From Actinomycetes bacterium (lineage in GTDB: Bacteria > Actinomycetota > Actinomycetes > Propionibacteriales > Propionibacteriaceae): 29,947 nucleotides of DNA. The DNA lies in the NCBI GenBank assembly GCA_023442485.1, contig JAEZZG010000015.1, positions 1 through 29,947 of the forward strand, read 5' to 3'. Within the stretch, counting starts at the first letter, position 1. Each line of letters begins with the position of its first letter. Positions 1 to 6,434 of the stretch are shown one piece after another. The notes beneath the pieces are model-generated. The model made no database searches. It was given only the letters and a program-made list of their open reading frames with translations, and was not told the origin of the DNA. The translations under genes and the position numbers were made by a program.

Positions 1-451
1 CCCACATTGAAACCCCGCCGGTTGATCCGTAACCACCCGAGCCACGCTCGGATTCGTCAAGAGCATCGACTTCGATGAAAGACGCAGTCATCACCGGCTG
101 GATCACGAGCTGAGCAATCTTGTCTCCCCGACGAAGCTGAATCGGGCGGGAACGATCGGTATTGAACAAGCACACCGTGATTTCGCCCCGGTAGCCAGCG
201 TCGATAGTGCCGGGAGTGTTGACGATGGACAAGCCCTCGCGGGCAGCTAGGCCGGAGCGAGGATGGACGAAACCAGCGAACCCGTCGGGGATAGCGACCG
301 CGATGCCAGTCGGGACCAGGGCTCGCTCACCCGGGGCGAGCACCAGGTCAATAGTTGAGCACAGATCGGCACCGGCATCACCTGGATGGGCGTAGCTAGG
401 CAGCGGGAGATCGGGGTCGAGTCGGCGAATCTGGACGTCAAGATCATGCAC
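1..451 (-). CDS. dut: Deoxyuridine 5'-triphosphate nucleotidohydrolase (dUTPase), 3' end cut by window edge
   Basis: This enzyme hydrolyses dUTP to dUMP and pyrophosphate, which keeps uracil out of DNA and supplies dUMP for dTMP synthesis. I translated it directly from the minus strand. All five trimeric-dUTPase motifs are present: I (PGDAGADL, about residues 23-30), II (PRSGLA, 64-69), III (GTIDAGYRGE, 81-90, with the catalytic Asp and Tyr), IV (GDKIAQLV, 109-116) and V (RGSGGYGSTG, 136-145). About 150 codons lie in the window, close to the full family length, so only the extreme C-terminus is missing. The start is GTG at 449-451 with GAGG two bases upstream. A longer frame on the same strand (247-852) is a shadow. 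The gene is divergent from the DUF4235 gene. The identification is secure; the exact start is less so. Confidence 0.95.
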   Translation of the reverse strand, partial: MHDLDVQIRRLDPDLPLPSYAHPGDAGADLCSTIDLVLAPGERALVPTGIAVAIPDGFAGFVHPRSGLAAREGLSIVNTPGTIDAGYRGEITVCLFNTDRSRPIQLRRGDKIAQLVIQPVMTASFIEVDALDESERGSGGYGSTGGVSMW

Positions 452-577
452 GGCCTCACTTTATCAAGGCAGGAATACACAGTCACCAAACGCTTGATGG
501 AAGAGCCCATGTAGACTTGAGCCGACGAACCAGCCACCATGAGCCACTTTGGGTTGGTGTACCGAGAGGATTTTGTG

Positions 578-871
578 ATGAGTTTGCCTGAGAAACTCGG
601 ATGGACGGTATATGCGGGCCTGCTAGGCACCGCCACCACGATCGCCGCGACGAAGGTTGTTGAAAAGGCGTGGGAATCGATCACCGGAGAGGAACCGCCA
701 GAACCCAATGACCCAGAAACCCCGGCGTCAGTGGCCGTGACCTGGGCTGTCGTTTCTGGTCTTGGGATTGCGATGTCGCAGATGTTTATCAACCGGTTCG
801 CAGCTAGGCGCTGGCGAGTGCAGATGGGCCACAAGGAGCCTGGACAGCGCAAGACTTATTTGAAGGTCTGA
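578..871 (+). CDS. DUF4235 family small membrane protein
   Basis: This is a 97-residue protein of unknown function belonging to the actinobacterial DUF4235 family. Two hydrophobic segments are visible, one near the N-terminus (the stretch around WTVYAGLLGTATTIAATK) and one in the second half (around VTWAVVSGLGIAMSQMF). They are separated by an acidic, proline-rich loop, and a basic tail (FAARRWRVQ) follows. I chose ATG 578 because a purine-rich GAGAGGA lies about 8 bases upstream. The frame stays open back to 539, but that start has no ribosome-binding site and would add a non-conserved leader. DUF4235 genes often sit near dut and DUF4193 in actinobacteria. The family call comes from sequence pattern memory, and no function can be inferred. 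Confidence 0.8.
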   Translation: MSLPEKLGWTVYAGLLGTATTIAATKVVEKAWESITGEEPPEPNDPETPASVAVTWAVVSGLGIAMSQMFINRFAARRWRVQMGHKEPGQRKTYLKV

Positions 872-913
872 GGGTTCACTGAGCTAACCAGAGCCAGTAA
901 TGCAACTAAACCG

Positions 914-947
914 CAACGTCCTCCTGACTGAGATCAGGAGGACGTTG
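914..947. terminator. Perfect 14-bp inverted repeat (hairpin), terminator-like without a T-run
   Basis: Positions 914-927 and 934-947 are perfectly complementary (arm CAACGTCCTCCTGA) around the 6-nt loop CTGAGA. The repeat lies 43 bp after the DUF4235 stop. There is no T-run on either strand, so it may be a non-canonical terminator or an mRNA 3'-end stabiliser. The remaining intergenic sequence to 1120 shows nothing else that I can support. Confidence 0.55.
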
Positions 948-1120
948 AATGAATTTGGCAGGTGAAGGATCATCAGCGACGGCGTCTCAGACGAACCTGG
1001 GGCTGAGTGAAATCCCGGCTCTATGCCTCAACCCGACGGCGCCTAGTCGATGTCGGCGGTACACAGTCGCCGTCTCCTACAACCGTCGTTACTTTTCCCG
1101 CCGCTGTGTCGCTGCAGTCG

Positions 1121-1417
1121 CTAGGCGCAGTCGACGCAGTAATCCTTATCCCCGATGGTTTCTGCAAGCTGGCTACGGCTCTTGACCAGATAGCAAGATG
1201 CGCACATGAATTCACCGGACTGACGGGGCAAGACCCGCACGGTAAGTTCCTCATGGGAGAGGTCAGCGCCTGGAAGCTCAAATGATTCGGCAGCCTCAAC
1301 CTCGTCCTCGTCAACTTTGCCGGAATTCTTGTCGTTCCGCCTCGTCTTGAGTTCCTCGATCGAGTCCTCCCGCATCTCCTCTTCAGATTTGCGTGGTGCA
1401 TCGTAATCGGTTGCCAT
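1121..1417 (-). CDS. DUF4193 family zinc-binding-like protein
   Basis: This is a 98-residue protein of the actinobacterial DUF4193 family, function unknown. It begins with MATDYDAPRK, has a highly charged first half, and ends with two Cys pairs: CASC at 72-75 and CVDC at 94-97. That arrangement suggests a four-Cys zinc ribbon. The ATG at 1415-1417 is preceded by GGAGGGATC, a strong ribosome-binding site. The frame runs on upstream to 1510 without further support. The gene is divergent from sepH, with about 140 bp between the starts. It is widespread in actinobacteria and usually found in this neighbourhood. The family assignment is confident, but no role should be assigned. Confidence 0.88.
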   Translation of the reverse strand: MATDYDAPRKSEEEMREDSIEELKTRRNDKNSGKVDEDEVEAAESFELPGADLSHEELTVRVLPRQSGEFMCASCYLVKSRSQLAETIGDKDYCVDCA

Positions 1418-1456
1418 GATCCCTCCAAGAGAGAAAATAAACACGTTGACGGCGAG

Positions 1457-1462
1457 ATTGTA
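1457..1462 (-). promoter_or_regulatory. Putative -10 element of the DUF4193 gene
   Basis: On the minus strand this reads TACAAT, one mismatch from TATAAT, about 40 bases before the DUF4193 start codon. No good -35 is seen at the usual spacing. It is a plausible SigA -10 on that basis alone. Confidence 0.4.
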
Positions 1463-1544
1463 CAGTGGATTCAAGAAACAACACGATGAATCCTCATTTT
1501 CGATGCTCAAACCCTGTAGGTTATCCTCTGAGTACCTCAGTGAT

Positions 1545-1550
1545 TAGGAT
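1545..1550 (+). promoter_or_regulatory. -10 box of sepH predicting a leaderless mRNA
   Basis: TAGGAT lies 7 bases before the ATG at 1558, so transcription would begin at or next to the start codon. No Shine-Dalgarno sequence is present, and an in-frame TAG (1555-1557) directly precedes the ATG. Both facts fit a leaderless transcript. Confidence 0.5.
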
Positions 1551-1557
1551 GTCATAG

Positions 1558-2634
1558 ATGCAAAGCGCGTTAAGCCCCCGAGAGATCCAAGCTCGGATCC
1601 GAGCCGGAGCCACACCCAGCGATGTCGCCAAAGAGGCTGGCGTGACCGAAAGCCAGATCGAAGCTTTCACCGCACCTGTACTCGCTGAGCGTGCCCATGT
1701 CGCGGGAATGGCACTCCAGAGCCCGGTGAGGCGCTCGGGTGAGCCATCGACTCATCAGAGCCTTCGGCAGATCGTTGAGCCCGTCTTCGCAGCTCGCGCC
1801 ATTCCATTCGACGACGTCACCTGGGACGCCTATCGAGGCGAAGATAAGCGCTGGATCGTCCGGGCGACCTGGCCCGACTATGACGCCGAATTCCTCTACG
1901 ACTTGCAGTCTCGATTCTCCGTCGCCCGCAATGACGACGCCAGATCACTGATCGGCGACCTTCCCGCAATGGTTGCATCCCCGTTGCGCATCGATCCTGA
2001 TACCGAGCCCACCATCGATCTGGACACCGGGCTGACCTCGACGAATGGGGATGGGCTGGCTCCCGGCACTAGCTCCGATAGCCCGGACGACGACGCCCCC
2101 GCCCGCAATCCTCTCGACGGCTGGCCAGGGCTCGGCGAGGATGATCCCTTCGCCTACGACGGGGCGGCCTTGACCGCAGTCGGGGATCGCTACGACATCA
2201 TCCCTGCAGCCGCCACCCAAATGGATGTGCTCTACGACATGCTGTCTAGCCTTGGTGCCGACGACGATTTCGACGCTGACGACGCCGACTCTCCACTACC
2301 TGTAGAGCCGACCCCCTCCGAAGCCCCCAGCTACGCTGATCATGGTGGAGCCACCTTGGCAGACCCCACTGCCGCACCGGCAGATAGCTCCATCGTCGAA
2401 GCAGCCACCCAAGAGACCTCCGCTGCCGGTTCATCCGTCACCCAAACTCCTGCACCGGCTGCAAAAACCGATGGCCGCGCCCACCCAGAACCGGCACCCC
2501 ACAACGAGGATAGCGATCAGCAACCGCTGATTGAGGTCGAGGTTGATGAGGAACAGCCGAAACGGAAGAAATCAAGGCGGGTGCGCATCCCGAGCTGGGA
2601 TGAGATTCTGTTTGGCCCCGCCGACAAGAAGTAG
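1558..2634 (+). CDS. sepH: Septation protein SepH (DUF3071), short N-terminus
   Basis: SepH is an actinobacterial cell-division protein that binds and stimulates FtsZ polymerisation. Evidence here is the helix-turn-helix region at residues 5-50 (SPREIQARIRAGATPSDVAK, then AERAHVAGMA), the following conserved segment through about residue 130, a long acidic and proline/alanine-rich linker (about 140-320), and the basic C-terminus with the family's terminal motif RIPSWDEILFGP. SepH proteins I recall have about 60 residues before the point aligned with this start (their MES.L.PREIQARIRAG). Here an in-frame TAG directly precedes the ATG, and only 140 bp separate it from the divergent DUF4193 start, so that region is absent. 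The protein is 358 residues. Identity is confident; whether the shorter form is normal for this lineage is unknown. Confidence 0.88.
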   Translation: MQSALSPREIQARIRAGATPSDVAKEAGVTESQIEAFTAPVLAERAHVAGMALQSPVRRSGEPSTHQSLRQIVEPVFAARAIPFDDVTWDAYRGEDKRWIVRATWPDYDAEFLYDLQSRFSVARNDDARSLIGDLPAMVASPLRIDPDTEPTIDLDTGLTSTNGDGLAPGTSSDSPDDDAPARNPLDGWPGLGEDDPFAYDGAALTAVGDRYDIIPAAATQMDVLYDMLSSLGADDDFDADDADSPLPVEPTPSEAPSYADHGGATLADPTAAPADSSIVEAATQETSAAGSSVTQTPAPAAKTDGRAHPEPAPHNEDSDQQPLIEVEVDEEQPKRKKSRRVRIPSWDEILFGPADKK

Positions 2635-2646
2635 ATGATAAACATC

Positions 2647-2755
2647 TCGTCAACCCCTGCCTAGATCAGGTCGCCGAGCGGCACTATCACCGTCTCGTGA
2701 TTACCTCCCCGCCGCAGCCGCGAACGCATACCTGATCAGCTTAAGGGGTTGACGA
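2647..2755. repeat. Imperfect long-range inverted repeat between convergent sepH and tdk
   Basis: The left arm has TCGTCAACCCCT at 2647-2658 and GATCAGGT at 2664-2671. The right arm has the complements ACCTGATC at 2730-2737 and AGGGGTTGACGA at 2744-2755. The arms enclose about 58 bp. The unmatched interior of the arms is 5 and 6 nt. It could be a large termination structure or the remnant of a small inverted-repeat element. I see no clear target-site duplication. Confidence 0.6.
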
Positions 2756-2758
2756 CTC

Positions 2759-2787
2759 GCTGATCGGCCAAGCCCTTGGCGATCAGC
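2759..2787. terminator. Hairpin between convergent sepH and tdk
   Basis: GCTGATCG-G-CCAAG (2759-2772) pairs with CTTGGCGATCAGC (2775-2787), with one bulged G. It lies 16 bp past the tdk stop, so it probably serves as a terminator for one or both convergent genes. No marked T-run is present. Confidence 0.55.
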
Positions 2788-2802
2788 CACGCCCGATTAC
2801 TC

Positions 2803-3447
2803 CTAGTCATCGAAGGGCAAGGTGTCTGGGCTCAGAGTTGCCTGAGTGTTGTGTTTCGTCATCATCAACCGGTGGTGGCGCCGACACAAGACTTCGTAAG
2901 AGACGACGGATTCTGACGCGTTGGTATCTCCGATGCACACCTGGTCGCCCTCGGTCACCATCACCCCGTTGACGGTTCTGGCATTCATTGTTGCTGGCGA
3001 TCCGCACCAACACAGCGGTGTGATCGGGGTGTGCTGGATCGAGTCAGCTAACTCCACCAGACGCTTCGACCCGGGGAAGAGTTGGGTGCGGAAATCTGAG
3101 AGGATTCCGAAGCAGAAGACGTCGATTCCCAACTCGTCGACGATCTTGGCGAGCTGTTCGATTTGTTTGCCGGTGTAGAACTGGGTCTCATCGCAAACCA
3201 GATAGTCAAGGGAGATTCCTGTGGACAAGGTAGAGACCAGGTATTGCCAGAAATCCAGATCGTCATCAACCTCGATTGCGTCTTGGGCAAGACCGATTCG
3301 AGATGAGATACGGGCGTTGCCGCAACGGTCGAGCTTGGTGAATAAGCGACCTTTGCGGTCATGGGCAGACTGGGTGTAGACCATCTGCAAGGCCAGGGTG
3401 GATTTACCGGAATCCATCGGCCCGGTGAAGAAGACTAGCTCAGCCAC
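2803..3447 (-). CDS. tdk: Thymidine kinase (type II, TK1-like)
   Basis: Thymidine kinase phosphorylates thymidine to dTMP with ATP (salvage). Numbering from GTG 3445-3447, the P-loop GPMDSGKS is at residues 9-16 and the Walker-B-like CDETQF is at about 85-90 (D86, E87). The lasso/zinc region has CWCG at 146-149 and C..RH at 188-191, consistent with a structural zinc. The length is 214 residues, slightly longer than typical. The GTG is preferred because GAGG lies 9 bases upstream. The frame is open to a TTG at 3465. The start overlaps the end of the phosphodiesterase gene by 8 bases (GTGGCTGA), so translation is probably coupled. It is the last gene of a DUF5998-phosphodiesterase-tdk operon. 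Confidence 0.95.
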   Translation of the reverse strand: MAELVFFTGPMDSGKSTLALQMVYTQSAHDRKGRLFTKLDRCGNARISSRIGLAQDAIEVDDDLDFWQYLVSTLSTGISLDYLVCDETQFYTGKQIEQLAKIVDELGIDVFCFGILSDFRTQLFPGSKRLVELADSIQHTPITPLCWCGSPATMNARTVNGVMVTEGDQVCIGDTNASESVVSYEVLCRRHHRLMMTKHNTQATLSPDTLPFDD

Positions 3448-4570
3448 GAGAACCACCCTCGGCAATCAGCAAGGGAACTCTCATCTCGGCAGGGGTGAGC
3501 GAACCATGCATACCGACCAAGGTGAACTCACCCGGGAAGTTCAGCGACATGATTGCCCAATCAGTAGCCATGGCGACCACCACATCGCCAATGCGGTCAA
3601 GGTTGGCGTCGCGGACGGCACCGTACCAGCCAGCCTCGATTGCCTCCTCCCGGCGCAAAACCTGAGCCCTCTCCCCTAACATCCTTGCCCAGCGCTGTTT
3701 GACTGCCTCGGGTTCACCTGTGTAGAGCTGACGGAATCGCCCTTCACCGCCGATCTGGTCGAGCCCGGCACTCAGGGACGGCTCCTCTTCAATCACCAGA
3801 CGGTGTTGCCTCGGCACATCAATCATGCCGTGATCACCTGTTATCAACAGACACACATCATCGCCTAGTTCTTGGCGCAACTGGGCGATGAAAGCGTCGA
3901 TCTTGGTCAAGGTGGAACGCCACTCGTGTGAGTTCACGCCTCGTCCGTGGCCAGTATGGTCCAAGAAACGCTCATACACATAGGTGAAGGTCGGAGTCGG
4001 CGTGGAAACGGCCTGGCGAATCAAGCGCCTGCGTTCCTTGTCGTTCTTCTCGTCGCGGACGCCGAAGAATGTGCCACCGCGCAGCGCCACCGTCGTCAAC
4101 CCAGATCCAACAAAGCGTTGGGGTGAGACGCTGTTGACGTGGATGCCGTCGGCCTCCATCCGTTCAAACATGGTCGGGATCGGCTGCAGACGCATCGGGT
4201 CATACCCGGTATCGAAGGTCAATGCGTTCATCACTCTTCCGTCGGGGTCGCGGAAGGTGTAGCCGACGATGCCGTGACTGCCCGGGCAAAGGCCGGTCCC
4301 CAAACAGCTCAGCGAGGTTGCCGTCGTGGACGGGATCCCGCTGGTGAGTATCTTGGCTTCAGGCAGGAGCCTGGACAAGAAGGGTGCGTGGGTGACATTG
4401 GCTGACAACACCTCGTAGCCGAGGCCGTCGACCATCACTAAGACGTAGTTCTTCGCGGTGGGTAGCGACAAACGGTCACGGCTGGGATCGCCCATCAACT
4501 GAGCAGCCACAGAAGGCATCACATCAGCAAGAGTGCTTTCACCGTAACGCGGAATCAGTAGCTCAGTCAT
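3440..4570 (-). CDS. Alkaline phosphatase superfamily protein (nucleotide pyrophosphatase/phosphodiesterase-like)
   Basis: This is a 376-residue metal-dependent hydrolase of the alkaline phosphatase / type I phosphodiesterase fold. Metal ligands and the active site are visible: MVDGLG with D48, a nucleophile cluster PSTTATS at 80-86, D204 and H208 in FLDHTGHGRG, and D246 and H247 in TGDHGM. A late His lies in GMHGSL near the C-terminus. No signal peptide or transmembrane segment is evident, so it is probably cytoplasmic. The substrate is not predictable from sequence. The ATG at 4568-4570 overlaps the DUF5998 stop by an ATGA, and the 3' end overlaps tdk by 8 bases, so all three genes form one operon. 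This gene commonly follows DUF5998 in actinobacteria, which suggests a shared but undefined role. Confidence 0.9.
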   Translation of the reverse strand: MTELLIPRYGESTLADVMPSVAAQLMGDPSRDRLSLPTAKNYVLVMVDGLGYEVLSANVTHAPFLSRLLPEAKILTSGIPSTTATSLSCLGTGLCPGSHGIVGYTFRDPDGRVMNALTFDTGYDPMRLQPIPTMFERMEADGIHVNSVSPQRFVGSGLTTVALRGGTFFGVRDEKNDKERRRLIRQAVSTPTPTFTYVYERFLDHTGHGRGVNSHEWRSTLTKIDAFIAQLRQELGDDVCLLITGDHGMIDVPRQHRLVIEEEPSLSAGLDQIGGEGRFRQLYTGEPEAVKQRWARMLGERAQVLRREEAIEAGWYGAVRDANLDRIGDVVVAMATDWAIMSLNFPGEFTLVGMHGSLTPAEMRVPLLIAEGGSRG

Positions 4571-5169
4571 CGTGTCCTAGCGGTCATCTGTTGCAGCGCA
4601 GTCGCGAAGTCAATCAACTTCGCTAGATTATCAGTCCCGTCGGCAGTGGCAGACATCCTGATCGAGAGATCTTCGGCCAGGGCACGACCGGTATATCCAT
4701 GATCGACTTCACACTGAGGATCAGCACAAGTGGCAGGCTCTAGGTCGATCCGGTTCATCACCTGCCAGCCAAGGGAGAAGGTGGCTTCCGACTCGGTCAA
4801 ATCCGAGGTGTTTTCCTCGCCTTGAATCTCGTAGACGTGGCTGAGGACGACGGAGTTGATGCGGTCCAGCCCCACCGACTCGGTGGTCGTGATCGCGCCC
4901 TTGGAGATTCCGTCTTCTTGAACATCGTCGGTGTGGTTGGCGATGAGTCTCTTCTGGGTCAGAACCAGCACCGTCAGGTGCCGATGGAACTCTTCATTGT
5001 TGAAGGCCGTCTCCTGGTTGACTAGCCACGACACCACAGGCTCACCGCCTAGTGATTGACTAATGGCTCGGATGACAATCTGCGGGAAATACCCGCAATC
5101 TTCAATGTCTGCCTTCATCTGGTCAGGGATATCAGAAGCTCCCGGACGAAACATGTCTTCCCAGGTCAC
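4567..5169 (-). CDS. DUF5998 family protein
   Basis: This is a 200-residue actinobacterial protein of the DUF5998 family, function unknown. Visible features are the N-terminal helix region with DCGYFPQIV, a central segment with HLTVLVLTQKRLI and HTDD, and a Cys pair near the end (CADPQC, followed by EVDHGY). It has no signal peptide or membrane segment. The start used is GTG at 5167-5169 with only a weak purine-rich stretch upstream. An ATG at 5154 is an alternative. It is the first gene of an operon with the phosphodiesterase (ATGA overlap) and tdk. It is divergent from the App1-like gene across about 110 bp, which contains a short inverted repeat GTTA-TCG-TAAC at 5218-5228. Confidence 0.82.
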   Translation of the reverse strand: MTWEDMFRPGASDIPDQMKADIEDCGYFPQIVIRAISQSLGGEPVVSWLVNQETAFNNEEFHRHLTVLVLTQKRLIANHTDDVQEDGISKGAITTTESVGLDRINSVVLSHVYEIQGEENTSDLTESEATFSLGWQVMNRIDLEPATCADPQCEVDHGYTGRALAEDLSIRMSATADGTDNLAKLIDFATALQQMTARTR

Positions 5170-5278
5170 ATCTTCATCTTGTCACACTTGGACGAATACT
5201 CTCTATTTTGGTAATCGGTTATCGTAACGGTCAGGGTTTCCACGCCTAACCGGACGGTTCGACGAGAGGATAGGGACG

Positions 5279-6385
5279 GTGGCCAAACACTCCACTTTCT
5301 TTGCGGCGCGGATTCAGGACGCCATCACCGGCCCCAAGAACGCATTCTTGAGGTGGCGCGGCTGGGTGGAGGCAATCGTCCCCTTCATCGGCTACGGAAC
5401 CGACGATCAGATTCGCGTCCTCGCCAGAGTGGTGTTGATCCCAGCCAAGGACGCCGATTTCTTCCGCCGCAGAGCCGAGACTTTTCGGCATCAACGTGGG
5501 TGGCGCAGCTTCATCGCCAACCCACTGCCCTACTGCGCGGCAACCTTGACCATTGGGGACACGAACGTCGACCTCGTCACGGATAGACAAGGCTATATCG
5601 ATGTTCGGATTGTCAATCCTGGCCTCGAACCTGGCTGGCACCACGTCACCTTATCTACCTCGCAGGCGCAGCCGACCCAGGCGACGATTCAGATCATCTC
5701 GTCGTCGGTTAGCATCGGTTTTGTCTCCGATATTGACGACACTGTACTAACCACCTATCTTCCGCGTCCGTTGATTGCCGGGTGGAATACCTTCGCTTTG
5801 ACCGAAGAGGCACGAAAGACTGTTGCGGGGATGGCCGAGATGTATCAGGAGTTTGTGGAGCAATATCCCGGGGCTCCGCTGATTTATGTGTCGACTGGGG
5901 CGTGGAATACGGTTCCATTCTTGCGTCGATTCCTGCGACGTCATGGCTTCCCCGACGGGCCATTCTTGCTCACCGACTGGGGCCCGACGAATACCGGATG
6001 GTTTCGATCTGGGAGGGATCACAAGAAGCGCTCCTTGCACGAACTCGCCCGTGACTTCCCGGGGATCAAATGGGTTCTCATTGGTGACGACGGCCAGCAC
6101 GACCCGCAGATCTATTCAGAGTTCGCCGAACTGCGTCCTGACCGTGTCGCCGCGATCGGGATTCGTCAGCTCAGTCCCGGCGAGCAGTTCCTCTCTCACG
6201 GCACACCGGTGACGATCAACCATGATGACCCGATGACCTGGCGTCCGGACTCGGCCCCAGAGGTTCGAGGCCCTGACGGGTTCAGCTTACATCCCCAGTT
6301 ATTGGAGGCGATCGCGGGGCGGCTCACACCGGCGCCGGCTACCGGCAGGCGACGCTTTTCTCGGCGTGGGAATCGAAGAAAATAG
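5279..6385 (+). CDS. App1-like phosphatase (DUF2183 domain)
   Basis: This is a 368-residue protein related to yeast App1 phosphatidate phosphatase, of the HAD-like DUF2183 family. The catalytic DxDxT motif is SDIDDT at 150-155 (D151, D153, T155). It is followed by YVSTGAWN, a motif II-like segment, and then DHKK and LIGDDGQHD, the later acidic motif. The N-terminal 140 residues form a beta-rich domain typical of bacterial members. The C-terminus is strongly basic (about 350-368: RRRFSRRGNRRK), which might favour membrane or nucleic-acid contact. The start is GTG 5279 with GAGAGGATAGGG upstream. Bacterial substrates are uncertain; phosphatidate phosphatase activity is inferred from the yeast homologue only. 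The gene lies 49 bp before parC on the same strand. Confidence 0.88.
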   Translation: MAKHSTFFAARIQDAITGPKNAFLRWRGWVEAIVPFIGYGTDDQIRVLARVVLIPAKDADFFRRRAETFRHQRGWRSFIANPLPYCAATLTIGDTNVDLVTDRQGYIDVRIVNPGLEPGWHHVTLSTSQAQPTQATIQIISSSVSIGFVSDIDDTVLTTYLPRPLIAGWNTFALTEEARKTVAGMAEMYQEFVEQYPGAPLIYVSTGAWNTVPFLRRFLRRHGFPDGPFLLTDWGPTNTGWFRSGRDHKKRSLHELARDFPGIKWVLIGDDGQHDPQIYSEFAELRPDRVAAIGIRQLSPGEQFLSHGTPVTINHDDPMTWRPDSAPEVRGPDGFSLHPQLLEAIAGRLTPAPATGRRRFSRRGNRRK

Positions 6386-6434
6386 CTCATTCCAGGCACA
6401 ATGGAGCGTTCAGCGATCCTGAAGGAGGACAGGG

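Noticed and set aside
247..852. Minus-strand open frame of 201 codons spanning the dut and DUF4235 area
   Set aside because: It overlaps both genes out of frame and encodes no recognisable domain. The dUTPase motifs are in another minus-strand frame.
2647..2755. Insertion-sequence remnant interpretation of the inverted repeat
   Set aside because: No target-site duplication, transposase fragment or second copy in the window. It is kept only as an unexplained repeat.
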